64,000 nt of DNA from assembly GCA_963674665.2 (NCBI GenBank), contig CAXXPL010000009.1:682001-746000 (forward strand), given 5' to 3'. This DNA comes from G963674665 sp963674665 (GTDB lineage Bacteria > Desulfobacterota > Desulfovibrionia > Desulfovibrionales > Desulfovibrionaceae). Below, one piece after another: positions 50,401-53,092 of this stretch. Numbering within the stretch: the stretch's first letter is position 1; every line of letters starts with the position of its first letter. A program made the position numbers and the translations under genes. The notes below the pieces were generated by a model that saw only the letters and a program-made list of their open reading frames with translations, was not told the DNA's origin and did not search any database.

Positions 50401-52019
50401 CCACAGTGACCTATCTGGTGATGTCCGGCGGGACCATCAGCGACTCCTACATCGGCGTGTACGTCCAGGCGAGTTCCTCCTCGGCCACGACCTTCGACAA
50501 CTGCACCATAACCGGCGTGAACTTCACCGATCTGCCCAGCAAGGGCATCTACATCGAGGCGGCCAATTACCTGGTCATCGACGGCGTGATCATGAACGGT
50601 GTGGGTGACGACGACGCATACGGAGGCTTCGGCACCGGAGGCTGGGGCGCGGGCATCGACATCAACCTGAAGTACGGCGACTACACAGGCATCACCATCA
50701 TGAAATCCACCTTTGTGGACTGCGGCAACGACTCGGATGGCGACGGCGACGGTTCTTCCGTCAGCGACACCTTTGTCAAGAACGCCGCGGTCACGGTCAA
50801 GGCCAGGGGCGGGGGCGACGACACTTCCTACTCGTCCAACCCCGCCACGGTCTCGGATGTGACCATAGAGGACAACAGCTTCGACGACTGCAACGTGGGC
50901 ATCCGCGTGGGCGAGGCCGGAAAGACCGGTACAGGCGCCACGGATACGGTGACAGTGAGCGGCAACACCTTCATCACGGTCAACACGGATGTTACCAACG
51001 AGACCGATTCCCTGGTGGTGGTCACCATGGCCGACAGCCAGACCGACCTCTCAGTGTCCGGTCACAACATCGATGTGAACGGCAATGACGGTGACAACGT
51101 CATCGCCACTATGGACGACATCTATGGCGATGCCTCGGACGGTCCCTTCGAGTTCTCCGGTGGGGATGGTGACGACACCTTCTCCGGCGGCGCCGGACCC
51201 GACATCTTCCACGGCGGTGACGGCCGCGACACCGTGGACTACAGCCACGCAGACAGCGCCGTCACCATCAACCTGACTACCGGAACCGCCACGATCAGCG
51301 GCTCCACCGAGAGCGACACCCTGGACAGCATCGAAAACGTCATCGGCAGCGATCACAGCGACACGATCAATGGCGACGGCAATGCCAACAACCTGCATGC
51401 CGGTGCGGGCCACGACTATGTCTTTGGATTGGGCGGCGACGATTCGATGTACGGCGGAGACGGCAACGACACAATTCACGGCGGAGACGGCAAGGACACA
51501 ATTCACGGCGGAGACGGCAAGGACACAATTCACGGCGGGGACGGCTCCGACTCGTTGGATGGCGGCGCCGACCACGACACCATGTACGGCGATGCCGGTG
51601 CCGATACCATGTACGGCAATACCGGCGACGACACCCTGTATGGGGGCGACGGCGACGACAATATCCTTGGCAACGAAGGCAGCGACAACCTGGACGGCGG
51701 CGCGGGTGACGACGTGCTCACCGGCGGCGCGGGTGACGACACCTTTTCCTACGATGGTGACTCCGCGGTTGGTAACGACACCATCATGGACTTCCTGGAT
51801 GACGGCAGCGACAGCATCGACCTGGACGGCATCTTCGACTCCCTGGGCATCGCCACCGCGGAACGTGGATACAACGCGGTCACCGACAGCGGCACCGGAG
51901 ACACCACGGTCACGCTTACAGGCAACGGTACGGAGATCGCCGGCTTCTCCATCACCCTGGTGGATTGTCACAGCACCGATCTCGACGACACCAACGTCAT
52001 CGTGGGAGACGAGTCCTAG
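23490..52019 (+). CDS. Giant RTX adhesin, LapA-like, type I secreted (9509 residues)
   Basis: An uninterrupted 28.5-kb frame encodes a surface adhesin near 0.95 MDa. Layout: residues 1-165, N-terminal retention module; 170-173, TAAG, the expected LapG cut site; 175-240, Gly/Asp-rich linker; about 224-5470, some 28 tandem T1SS-143 repeats of about 143-157 residues (VFTLSLDVDSGEYTF, LDH, FQDYDGDTV, VEDDAP), interrupted four times by a 230-residue module; 5470-5570, short beta-helix; 5575-8340, RTX nonapeptide arrays (GGDGDDTLYGG) mixed with linker modules; 8350-8665 and 8830-9190, two further beta-helix regions; 9200-9425, RTX; 9426-9509, C-terminal secretion signal (DTIMDFLDDGSDSIDLDGIF). The ATG at 23490 has AGGGGG upstream; a TTG at 23433 is rejected. 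RTX repeats bind calcium and fold after export. The exporter genes lie downstream and LapG upstream. Confidence 0.95.
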   Translation: MADFNWTDGQQGSFEETGNQGSSTPPDSWVQVAEVTTGAGTPETPEGGGVTKNPPPVAQPGGTVEVPAPTDGQVISVEADMGDTLEIAGLTQDALDKGLVKLVQSSDDPTDLLIYFYDEAGNESGQIVLENYLVLATSEQPPQIALGDGFITAEDFATLVANYDPEAVATAAGGNTGATGPNSAGGGAGYNPSDPGGIDGLGLGGDDDEGGGDDPIVTTGGSLFGKRAVVDTEPSPALTDTFEAVTLTDTLDEGAITHVITGTLDGGAGVGLVDWGTDGKGGFTLLADTSGLPILSSHDVQVEYNVSGDTLTATIEDNGQTITVFTFKLTYGGTYTLTLYQPLDHADGNGVNSLSIDLSSIIQAQDYDDDFFTLQDGQFVITVLDDVPSINVNAAVSSTVDEGGLPDGNDPGAAITATGYLAGLVDYGADVEGDESVDGDAHFMLSEPETGSNLLNLTSTGVALEYDVTTASAADGHTIYTLTATADGVVVFTLTLSGENNSTYDFVLYQQLDHAADTDSMTLDFSQLISFVDADGDLIASLNEEQFEIDVTDDTPVVTGASEINAGVDEENLENGVQVATGNLGSLVSFGEDVQTDGDGTYNMLTGVSAMDAQGLSSQGVALTYSVVNNVLTASANGVTVFTLSLNVNTGDYTFTQYEQLDHPDGSDPNDIITIDFTSLIQFQDYDGDTVNLSDGAGLFTLDVADDAPAVTGSSEINAGVDEENLENGVQVATGNLGSLVDFGQDVQADGDGTYNMLTDVTALEAQHLFSQGVELSYSVVNNVLTATANGGTVFTLSLDVDTGDYTFTQYEQLDHPDGSDPNDIITIDFTSLVQFQDYDGDTVNLSDGAGLFTLDVADDAPALSGQTDNNTGVDEENLENGVQVATGNLGSLVDFGQDVQTDGDGTYNMLTDVSALDAQGLSSQGVALTYSVVNNVLTASANGVTVFTLSLDVDTGDYTFTQFEQLDHPDASDPNDIITVDFTSLIQFQDYDGDTVDLSSGGTNQFTVNVADDAPTLTGNSEVNAGVDEENLDISAPQIARGNLGDLVDFGQDVQTDSNGTYNMLTDVSALVAQGLTSQGNDLEYRVAYNASTGIYRLIASADGVKVFVLALNEDTGQYAFRLFEQLDHPDGSDPNDIITIDFTSLIQFEDFDGDTVDLSTGGASLFTVGVADDAPALTGNTEINAGVDEENLESGVQVTTGNLAAMVDFGQDVQSDGDGTFNMLTDLSAMDDQGLSSQGVALTYSVVNNVLTASANGVTVFTLSLDVDTGDYTFTQYEQLDHPDGTDPNDIITIDFTDLIQFEDFDGDTVNLSTGGTNQFTVDVADDAPALTGNSEINAGVDEENLDISAPQIARGNLGDLVDFGQDVQTDSDGTYNMLTDVTALEAQHLFSQGVELSYSVVNNVLTASANGVTVFTLSLNVDTGDYTFTQFEQLDHPDASDPNDIITIDFTSLIQFQDYDGDTVNLSSGGTNQFTVDVADDAPALTGNSEVNAGVDEENLDISAPQIARGKLGDLVDFGQDVQTDSDGTYNMLTDVSALVAQGLTSQGNDLEYRVAYNASTGIYRLIASADGVKVFVLALNEDTGQYAFRLFEQLDHPDGSDPNDIITIDFTSLIQFEDFDGDTVDLSTGGASLFTVGVADDAPALSGQTDNNVGVDEENLESGVQVATGNLAALVDFGQDVQSDGDGTFNMLTDLSAMLAQGLSSQGVALTYSVVNNVLTASANGVTVFTLSLDVDTGDYTFTQYQQLDHPDASDPNDIITIDFTSLIQFQDYDGDTVDLSTGGTNQFTVGVADDAPALLGTTEANTGVDETNLDSGNQVATGSLSGLVNFGQDVQTDGDGTYNMLSDNSALTAFGNANQLFSQGNSVNYEVDYDASSGVYTLTASYLTITTSFPFFQTVTVFTLELNEDTGAYTFTQYQQLDHPDGSDPNDIITIDFTSLIQFEDYDGDTVNLSTGGAGGFTVNVADDGPVLTGNAKTDGSVDESDLDNILHLTLTTGNLSGLVDFGEDVQRLDNDGYYKMLSDVSALEAQGLTSQGEALSYSVSQGVLGYTLTASTSSGTVFTLFVGENMGNYIFTQFLQLDHPDGSDPNDAITIDFTSLIQFEDYDGDTVDLSTGGAGLFTVNVLDDAPTLTGGSASKSVDETDLDSGTQVVRGNLGSLVDFGEDVQTDGDGTYNMLSDVSALVAQGLTSQGNDLDYVVNYNASTGRYVLTATSDGTRIFTLTLVEDTGRYIFRQFEQLDHPDGSDPNDTITIDFTSLIQFQDYDGDTVNLSSGTGTFTIVVADDAPTLSGSSETNAGVDEADLDSGSQVATGNLSGLVDFGQDVQSDGDGTFNMLTDVTALEAQHLFSQGVELSYSVVNNMLTASANGVTVFTLSLNVDTGDYTFTQFEQLDHPDASDPNDIITIDFTSLIQFQDYDGDTVNLSSGGTNQFTVDVADDAPALTGNSEVNAGVDETDLAGHATLTATGDLTALVDFGQDVQTDGDGTYNLIADYTTLSGLTCHGETIVYRITGDTLEGYLDRGTSEVRVFTLQLDQDSGDYTFTLYQQLDHSDTSDPDDILSIDFTSVIQFQDYDGDTVNLYDNGAGQFTVNVEDDGPTLTGVVENAAQVDETDLAAASPQSSDGYLSDLVSFGQDTPGTYLFDTSDFSALEAQNLTSQGLDLEYRVVTAGYVIEAYVTDPVTGDETTVFRMAVNNTTGHYMFRLYEQLDHSDASDANDSVVIDFTSMLGFQDYDGDVVDLSDNGAMQFYVTVYDDAPTLSGTSEINAGVDETDLDSGSQVTTGNLSGLVDFGQDVQTDGDGTYHLLTDTTALEAQGLTSQGVALSYTVVNNVLTATAGGVTVFTLSLDVDSGEYTFTQFEQLDHSSDSLALDFTSLVQFQDYDGDTVDLSDGTGTFTIAVEDDAPEVTGNSESNAGVDETDLDSGSQVATGSLSGLVDFGQDVQTDGDGTYHLLTDTTALEAQGLTSQGVALSYTVVNNVLTATAGGVTVFTLSLDVDSGEYTFTLQQQLDHPDVTDPDDALSIDFSSLVQFQDYDGDTVDLSDGTGTFTIAVEDDGPTLAKAYASSYETGDEIGYGEGPSAGYGAVTVVPSGTNGIDAPDGSNYAILTEGGTGTGTFSRFGGYQDEFGTGWTTSVKIYLDTSMAPGEGFDYSVAASNQSGDHLRDFIFHVTMDTSTGELLIGASNNSNFDPVENLENGNHAVIGASGWYTFQHVAYDAGDGTLAVDLNVYDSGGNLVFSETLNNLGDTIADLVGGHRYGWFCNIDVTDGIAVDDVSMFSSVSESLSNSVDEAALDSGSQVATGSLASLVDFGQDVQTDGDGTYHLLTDTTALEFQGLTSQGVALSYTVVNNVLTATAGGVTVFTLSLDVDSGEYTFTQFEQLDHSGDSLDLDFTSLVQFQDYDGDTVDLSDGTGTFTIAVEDDAPEVTGNSESNAGVDETDLDSGSQVATGNLSGLVDFGQDVQTDGDGTYHLLTDTTALEAQGLTSQGVALSYTVVNNVLTATAGGVTVFTLSLDVDSGEYTFTQFEQLDHSSDSLALDFTSLVQFQDYDGDTVDLSDGTGTFTIAVEDDAPEVTGNSESNAGVDETDLDSGSQVATGSLSGLVDFGQDVQTDGDGTYHLLTDTTALEAQGLTSQGVALSYTVVNNVLTATAGGVTVFTLSLDVDSGEYTFTLQQQLDHPDVTDPDDALSIDFSSLVQFQDYDGDTVDLSDGTGTFTIAVEDDGPTLAKAYASSYETGDEIGYGEGPSAGYGAVTVVPSGTNGIDAPDGSNYAILTEGGTGTGTFSRFGGYQDEFGTGWTTSVKIYLDTSMAPGEGFDYSVAASNQSGDHLRDFIFHVTMDTSTGELLIGASNNSNFDPVENLENGNHAVIGASGWYTFQHVAYDAGDGTLAVDLNVYDSGGNLVFSETLNNLGDTIADLVGGHRYGWFCNIDVTGGIAVDDVSMFSSVSESLSNSVDEAALDSGSQVATGSLASLVDFGQDVQTDGDGTYHLLTDTTALESQGLTSQGVALSYTVVNNVLTATAGGVTVFTLSLDVDSGEYTFTQFEQLDHSGDSLDLDFTSLVQFQDYDGDTVDLSDGSGTFTIAVEDDAPEVTGNSESNAGVDEAALDSGAVVATGSLASLVDFGQDVQTDGDGTYHLLTDTTALEAQGLTSQGVALSYTVVNNVLTATAGGVTVFTLSLDVDSGEYTFTQFEQLDHSGDSLDLDFTSLVQFQDYDGDTVDLSDGTGTFTIAVEDDAPEVTGNSESNAGVDETDLDSGSQVATGSLSGLVDFGQDVQTDGDGTYHLLTDTTALEAQGLTSQGVALSYTVVNNVLTATAGGVTVFTLSLDVDSGEYTFTLQQQLDHPDVTDPDDALSIDFSSLVQFQDYDGDTVDLSDGTGTFTIAVEDDGPTLAKAYASSYETGDEIGYGEGPSAGYGAVIVVPSGTNGIDAPDGSNYAILTEGGTGTGTFSRFGGYQDEFGTGWTTSVKIYLDTSMAPGEGFDYSVAASNQSGDHLRDFIFHVTMDTSTGELLIGASNNSNFDPVENLENGNHAVIGASGWYTFQHVAYDAGDGTLAMDLNVYDSGGNLVFSETLNNLGDTIADLVGGHRYGWFCNIDVTDGIAVDDVSMFSSVSESLSNSVDEAALDSGSQVATGSLASLVDFGQDVQTDGDGTYHLLTDTTALEAQGLTSQGVALSYTVVNNVLTATAGGVTVFTLSLDVDSGEYTFTLQQQLDHPDVTDPDDALSIDFSSLVQFQDYDGDTVDLSDGTGTFTIAVEDDAPEMTGNSESNAGVDETDLDSGSQVATGSLSGLVDFGQDVQTDGDGTYHLLTDTTALEAQGLTSQGVALSYTVVNNVLTATAGGVTVFTLSLDVDSGEYTFTLQQQLDHPDVTDPDDALSIDFSSLVQFQDYDGDTVDLSDGTGTFTIAVEDDGPTLAKAYASSYETGDEIGYGEGPSAGYGAVTVVPSGTNGIDAPDGSNYAILTEGGTGTGTFSRFGGYQDEFGTGWTTSVKIYLDTSMAPGEGFDYSVAASNQSGDHLRDFIFHVTMDTSTGELLIGASNNSNFDPVENLENGNHAVIGASGWYTFQHVAYDAGDGTLAVDLNVYDSGGNLVFSETLNNLGDTIADLVGGHRYGWFCNIDVTDGIAVDDVSMFSSVSESLSNSVDEAALDSGAVVATGSLASLVDFGQDVQTDGDGTYHLLTDTTALEFQGLTSQGVALSYTVVNNVLTATAGGVTVFTLSLDVDSGEYTFTQFEQLDHSGDSLDLDFTSLVQFQDYDGDTVDLSDGTGTFTIAVEDDAPEVNAAAGVAGTVDEDALPGGAATVATGDLSGLVDYGEDGSDGAYAGGFNFVLPANFTPLAGEQLTTRDGETIHYIVNAAGTLLAAYIGPEVSDYANLGVDNELIFTLELSNTASSTDEATYTFTLLGGIDHVFGDQTLELDFATALRFTDGDGDTVSLNSGQLVISVEDAAPIRLYTYVPDGSGGQVLTFVSSWNSIQKAVDASSQGDVIEIDSGIYDENVVVNNDENLTFTSVPAGSDVLINAIGVDTDNDSVVDVGGAIDLSDVLTLDGHFILKGTVAADTLIGSQDSDHILGYEGDDTLYGNDGEDTLSGGEGNDTIDGGDDDDTLYGGDGADTLAGGEGYDYMDGGAGDDTMYGGIGDDQMFGDSDNDSMDGGAGDDLVHGEGGDDSLSGGEGDDLVLGGYGGDSLAGNDGSDSMYGNDGNDTLVAGKGDDILDGGIDTDTAVFSGDVSEYLIRNTGSAEFTVTDSVSDRDGVDVLRNFEDLEKAEFNGVTYNLVTDAANATGDADIIIDSTGSDIDGGTGGDVIYAGTTSRAIDGGDDADLVILEGSLDEYTVTYSAVGTINGGTWTFTRGGVVTTLTNVEQVSFTDEVGKLYDLVGGTPGVDATLNQTGGGSLNNIIFADNSFDTIYGESGDDYIQGGNGSDTVYGGDGDDTFLGGDNSGDTLYGEGGDDTFQVHSGDGSDKMYGGDGDDTFEIVADNDSGDLFDGGAGSDSIVNATGADLVLGIDRNFNDGDADSTNDSVTSVETLDMDGHALTIQGGSAAQTIDLRGVAILNNGGGTIPITIDGGTNTDTIYGTEYSDLLYGGGGSDTVYGGDGDDTIFGNDNKADLLYGEGGHDTFEVYSGDGDDKMYGGADDDTFRIVTGNDAGDLFDGGVGSDTILNATGADLILNVAGNVNDGDADTTNDSITNVETIDMNGHALTIQGDSAAQTIDLRGVTFLNNGGGTIPITIDGGTNTDTIYGSQYGDLLYGGGGSDTIYGGDGDDTFLGNDNSADLLYGEGGDDTFQVYSGDGADRMYGGEGDDIFSIVTGADSGELFDGGGGTGDTLVNDTGADLVLQVSGNIDSGSGDSITGIEIFDLNNLGLTIQGGNGSQILDLGNITWVNKSSSLVILGGASHDTIIGTADGDYIDGENGNDVIYAGGGDDILIGTAALAQTDQLYGEEGDDTFQYSGTNNGWDVIDGGTGTDTIVNTGATAAILYVADNLNAASGTNSIQNVEILDMNNQDMTFMGDGSNQILDVSTFTIVNPGTITIDGDGGADTITGSDNADIIYGGSGFDTITGGKGDDTLVGEEGRDTFEYTYTDATDNDGADYIDGGETGTDGDTLNVHGSTLLVKSLENIETINGDSGGTVIQGVAQDAATHTGAFIDLSEVGSMSNITEVIGSDENDQIIASQFDDTVTGGAGDDTMDGGLGTDTAVYSGSASDYNVTYDSATGAYTVADIRAGAPDGADTLTNFENITLDGVTYTLTNGSGTAGQNDFIVGTSGDDSFAYAPGDGNDYIDGAGGDDTVTINIPAGSGVTQMTIEPVAGTDEILVTLLYAGGATETLTLRNIEEIVVNSANGDSQTINITGDFTGTTLATSTVEINGDVNDEVLAGGLTSGHRIVTDGVDSVQGGAGDDLINGTDSNDTLAGNDGNDAIYGNAGNDTLDGGVGDDTLEGGDGEDQIYGGEGNDEISGGGAYDYIQGGAGNDVIDGGDGNDIIYGHTGDDVLSGGAGDDTIDGGADSDIAQYANAEVGNFEFDYDSATDTYTVTDRTGAEGTDTLTGVEQVSFDGKVYDLVHGASGDDTITGTNANEIIVGLDGDDELAGGAGDDVLLGGDGSDTVMFTGNYGEYTIEYIEELDVIKVTDNVAGRDGVDYLRNVEYLKFADTYVDVLEGTAADESFNGGSTPDVTGTNKSYIDVIIGKDGDDTINGGYEYGGGVNGVGDHLYGNGGNDTFVLNYTTNGPDTIDGGSGVDTIKAGTSSSGMGIATATLAEAVKNVEILDTTNGSLSFTGDSSDQTLDFSAWERGTLDGSEDENTRKIIGGNELRISGGQGSDTIHGSQGDDVIMGGYESTNQSADLLHGEGGNDTFMINYGVGADTIDGGTGVDTIKMGTNSGSITIATSTVAEAIQNVEIIDLSSGNLTIQGDGSNQTLDLSAWARGTLDGTEGDGTRKIIGDGTLTIDGGAGSDTIIGSQGDDTIYGGYESSGYSEDAMYGGDGDDTFLLKWGNGADSMDGGAGSDTISLVSGTNVSLTVTGDFSDSVTNVENLELNGRNFVVNGSDSDQNLDLSGLTVTDSTGGGDVVINAGAGEDTISGTNWDDTINGGADTDTAAYADAEVGNFDFDYAPGTGVYTVTDRTGAEGIDTLINVEKVSFGGKVYDLVGGSNGDDTITGTDANEIIVGLDGDDELTGGKGDDVLLGGDGSDTAYFSGNYADYIIEYIESLDVIKVTDTRVDGDGVDYLRNVEYLKFADTYVDVLEGTSAGESFNGGSTPDVTGTNKSYIDVIIGKDGDDTINGGYEYGGGVSGVGDHLYGNGGNDTFILNYTTNGPDTIDGGSGVDAIKAGTSSSGMGIATATLAEAVKNVEILDTSYGSLSLTGDSSDQTLDFSAWERGTLDGSEDESTRKIIGGNELIINGGEGSDTIRGSQGGDVILGGYEGGSPDADALYGEGGNDTFRINYSVGADTIDGGDGVDSIKSGTTNAYISIATATVAESIQNVEILDTTGGNLAFNGNGSDQNLDFSAWSRGTLDGTEGDATRKIIGSGTLTIDGGAGSDTIHGSQGDDIIEGGYEGGSPANDDLYGEGGDDTFRLRYSVGADSMDGGAGDDTISLTGGGYVNMSVTGDFSDSVTDVENLELNGRNFNVNGSGADQNLDLSGLTVTDSTGGGDVVINAGAGEDTISGTNWDDTINGGEGTDTVDYSGSTSSVAVDLDAGTASGTATGSDTLSGIENVIGTDYGDILKGDANANVLTGGGGDDFLQGEAGNDALDAGDGIDTAIYSGDRANFQITKNADGSFTVHDTTGTEGTDTVVNVENLDFGTGDDVKLDGAVQLISGGYVVNTFDTIQEAIDAASDGDTVFIKDGVYVEQITVQGFTNLTIVGESEDGVIIQAPDTLDVSVTISGSSKAAVILVNESENVSISNLTVDGDDATTSGNEVEGVLMVDTSATVSGITVTGVGYGSQIGVGIYGYNLDGTARTITVEDCTVNDFSKNGMTFKGDGLTANVLDNEITGDGLTDGLAQNGIQFSSEATGSVTGNDISGIEWLYDGNGTAWVSCGILLYDQGVTVQGNTVTSLGGVVPSGYTVRSVGVYVYDAEGGAHVVGNDLSGLAFGIITYYDDDQPEFSGNTITDCETFIEMIYPDSHVNVTGSDGPDILVGSRLDTPVTDGTETYQGDTIDGGAGEDSIWGMAGDDELHGGDGDDYVDGGDGDPSTSGDGNDTLYGEGGDDYLFGDGGDDVLYGGTGNDEFDGGEDTSGSDNDTAMFSGSYGDYNVSYNAGDDAFVVEDTIGTDGTDTVTNVETLQFADGSTVLLVGAGGYDTIQEAIDAASEGDTILIAAGTYEGGIEVTKGLTIVGLGEVTIEGGTDGYGFDISASNVTLENLNLNDFSNGVQVSSGSTADNLTLTDVDISGTGNNGASESVGGYGVYIDTGATVNGMTLTDMDISDVGTGVRFAGGSTVTYLVMSGGTISDSYIGVYVQASSSSATTFDNCTITGVNFTDLPSKGIYIEAANYLVIDGVIMNGVGDDDAYGGFGTGGWGAGIDINLKYGDYTGITIMKSTFVDCGNDSDGDGDGSSVSDTFVKNAAVTVKARGGGDDTSYSSNPATVSDVTIEDNSFDDCNVGIRVGEAGKTGTGATDTVTVSGNTFITVNTDVTNETDSLVVVTMADSQTDLSVSGHNIDVNGNDGDNVIATMDDIYGDASDGPFEFSGGDGDDTFSGGAGPDIFHGGDGRDTVDYSHADSAVTINLTTGTATISGSTESDTLDSIENVIGSDHSDTINGDGNANNLHAGAGHDYVFGLGGDDSMYGGDGNDTIHGGDGKDTIHGGDGKDTIHGGDGSDSLDGGADHDTMYGDAGADTMYGNTGDDTLYGGDGDDNILGNEGSDNLDGGAGDDVLTGGAGDDTFSYDGDSAVGNDTIMDFLDDGSDSIDLDGIFDSLGIATAERGYNAVTDSGTGDTTVTLTGNGTEIAGFSITLVDCHSTDLDDTNVIVGDES
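23997..24008 (+). other. Predicted LapG cleavage site (TAAG) in adhesin retention module
   Basis: The codons for Thr170-Ala171-Ala172-Gly173 (context AVATAAGGNTG) lie just after the N-terminal globular module and before a flexible Gly-rich linker. LapG of Pseudomonas cuts LapA between the alanines of TAAG. Position and motif agree; cleavage is inferred. Confidence 0.75.
32691..33380 (+). repeat. 230-residue insert module, copy 1
   Basis: It runs from LAKAYASSYETG to SVSESLSNS and replaces nothing in the flanking T1SS-143 units. The content (beta-rich, GWTTSVKIYLD, GWYTFQHVAYD, IAVDDVSMF) resembles a jelly-roll ligand-binding domain, possibly sugar-binding. The fold is inferred. Confidence 0.8.
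34698..35387 (+). repeat. 230-residue insert module, copy 2
   Basis: Same length (690 bp) as copy 1 and exactly 2007 bp downstream of it. Seen differences from copy 1 are few, for example TGGIAV in place of TDGIAV. Confidence 0.85.
36705..37394 (+). repeat. 230-residue insert module, copy 3
   Basis: Exactly 2007 bp after copy 2. It carries AVIVVPS for AVTVVPS and AMDLN for AVDLN. Confidence 0.85.
38283..38972 (+). repeat. 230-residue insert module, copy 4
   Basis: It lies 1578 bp after copy 3, that is 2007 minus 429 bp (143 codons), so one T1SS-143 repeat is missing from this unit. Confidence 0.85.
41319..42821 (+). repeat. Three tandem 501-bp RTX modules
   Basis: Units begin at 41319, 41820 and 42321. 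Each has RTX motifs, a GEGGDDTFQV-type segment and a NVETIDMNGHALTIQG-type segment. The third unit is the most diverged at its end. Confidence 0.8.
44610..48110 (+). repeat. Two tandem 1764-bp (588-residue) RTX super-modules
   Basis: The second copy begins at 46374, and matched landmarks keep a constant 1764-bp offset to the end (GTNWDDTINGG). Each contains an AEVGNF domain, RTX repeats, two FSAWxRGTLDG-type segments and an NVENLELNGRNF segment. Copies differ by scattered substitutions, so the duplication is older than that of the 230-residue modules. Confidence 0.85.
48530..49480 (+). other. Right-handed beta-helix region within the adhesin
   Basis: It starts with TIQEAIDAASDGDTVFIKDGVY and continues with short repeated strands (ISNLTVDGDDATTSG, VEDCTVNDFSKNGM, VTGNDISGIE), the pattern of pectate-lyase-like beta-helices. 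No catalytic residues can be assigned; a binding role fits better. Confidence 0.7.
49975..51060 (+). other. Second long beta-helix region within the adhesin
   Basis: It opens with the same TIQEAIDAASEGDTILIAAGTY motif, then about 15 short turns ending near VSGHNIDVNG. It is flanked by RTX repeats on both sides. Confidence 0.7.
51468..51545 (+). repeat. Exact 27-bp tandem repeat, three copies
   Basis: Units start at 51468, 51495 and 51522 and encode DTIHGGDGK. The first two are identical; the third changes near its end. This is fresh expansion inside the last RTX block. Confidence 0.9.
51766..52016 (+). other. C-terminal type I secretion signal region of the adhesin
   Basis: The last 84 residues follow the final RTX block and contain NDTIMDFLDDGSDSIDL, then a beta-rich segment and a short acidic end (VIVGDES), as in C-terminal target domains of large RTX adhesins. 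Confidence 0.75.
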
Positions 52020-52033
52020 AACGTGCAAACGGT

Positions 52034-52059
52034 CTCCGGCGGTCAATCCGCCGCCGGAG
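52034..52059 (+). terminator. Terminator hairpin after the adhesin gene
   Basis: CTCCGGCGG and CCGCCGGAG form a perfect 9-bp stem with an 8-base loop, followed by GCCTTTACC. It lies 15 bases after the stop codon. Confidence 0.6.
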
Positions 52060-52286
52060 GCCTTTACCTGATGCGTCCAAAACAGCAACGGTGGTCGCAA
52101 AAAGTGCGATAATGGTATTGCACGGATCGCGCAATCTACGTATATATGATTTAATCGACTTTCCTTTCAATCGTAGGGCTATCCGAATTCATGGAAGGAA
52201 GGGATTGACGGAGCGAAGCCCAGGGCAGCTGACAGCCGCCGCGATCGGTTCAGGTCATTTTCGAACCAATACAGAGGGCAACACGC

Positions 52287-52709
52287 ATGATTGAAAATAT
52301 TTCCGGCATTCCGACGGGTTCGGGAAGCACTCCTGTCGAGGGGATGCTTATGGGCGCTGAAGCCCAGACCTTGTGCGACCTGATCTACGATTCGATGTCT
52401 TCGGAAAATGCGGAGTTCCTGTCGGTGCAGTATCACCAGCACGAGGCCACCACCGCCACCCTGGACGAGCAGTGGCTCAGGATGTTCGTTGCCCAGGATT
52501 CAGATAGCAGTATGCGTTACATGGACATGGACCTGATTCTGTCGGATTTTGACATGCAGCGCACACCGCAGGAGAGCCACGAGGTCCACTCTGAAATATC
52601 CGATGACGGATGGTATGGGCACGGGGAATTCGGTATCGTGGATATGGCCTTTCTGGGAGTGGTGGAGGCTGATCTCTTAACCCTGCGGAACCACGGGGAT
52701 GAAGGATGA
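52287..52709 (+). CDS. Small acidic protein of unknown function
   Basis: This 140-residue protein was not recognised. It is acidic and Met/Asp/Glu/Ser-rich (DSDSSMRYMDMDLILSDFDM), with no signal peptide or membrane segment, so probably cytoplasmic. The ATG follows AGAGGG. It lies alone between the adhesin terminator and the type I exporter genes, all on one strand. Possible roles include a regulator or a secretion accessory of the adhesin, but nothing in the sequence shows which. It could also be unrelated to secretion. Confidence 0.6.
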   Translation: MIENISGIPTGSGSTPVEGMLMGAEAQTLCDLIYDSMSSENAEFLSVQYHQHEATTATLDEQWLRMFVAQDSDSSMRYMDMDLILSDFDMQRTPQESHEVHSEISDDGWYGHGEFGIVDMAFLGVVEADLLTLRNHGDEG

Positions 52710-53092
52710 TTTTGTAGGGTTATTGCTACAAGACTGTTTCGAAAGGTGTGCCGATGCAGTGATGCTTCAAAGCATTGTCTGGTGATATGTTGCTTGCGAA
52801 CCCGCATGAGAATATTTCCAAGTTTTTTGTTTGAACAGCGTGCAGTGTCCATTCCCCAGCCTGGTCTCCCCCGCAATACGAGCTGTTGACTGATGTTTTT
52901 CACAGTTGTTTCTGTTAAATTGTCAATTTCTATGAAATGTGTCGACTATGGACATCCCACTTGTTTTGATATAAAGCTATTTTTCAGCGGTAGACAAATC
53001 TTTAGACTTTTGCTTGAATGTACGATGATGGTTGGTTGGGATATTTCCAGCCGACCGTGCATGCGGAGTACAGTGGGGGGGGGAGTATCAAG
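52710..53092 (+). promoter_or_regulatory. 383-bp gap upstream of the exporter operon, possible extended -10
   Basis: No gene is supported. A TGATATAAA (52967-52975) resembles an extended -10 box; no good -35 lies at the right distance. A G-rich tract at 53074-53084 supplies the ribosome binding site of the ABC transporter gene. Confidence 0.35.

Noticed and set aside
23925..51030. Many long open frames on the minus strand opposite the adhesin gene (one of 1678 codons at 30639-35675)
   Set aside because: They mirror the repeats of the adhesin, are rich in His/Val/Gly/Gln as expected of antisense reading of a GC-rich gene, and have no recognisable domains or ribosome sites.
48530..51060. Beta-helix regions as active polysaccharide lyases
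   Set aside because: No catalytic motif could be identified; binding or structural roles are more economical.
51468..51545. Possible CRISPR-like array
   Set aside because: The 27-bp units are contiguous without spacers and in frame, encoding RTX nonapeptides.
23490..52019. RTX protein as a pore-forming toxin
   Set aside because: No hydrophobic pore domain, acylation site or toxin activator gene is seen; the repeat types and the LapG/retention module point to an adhesin.
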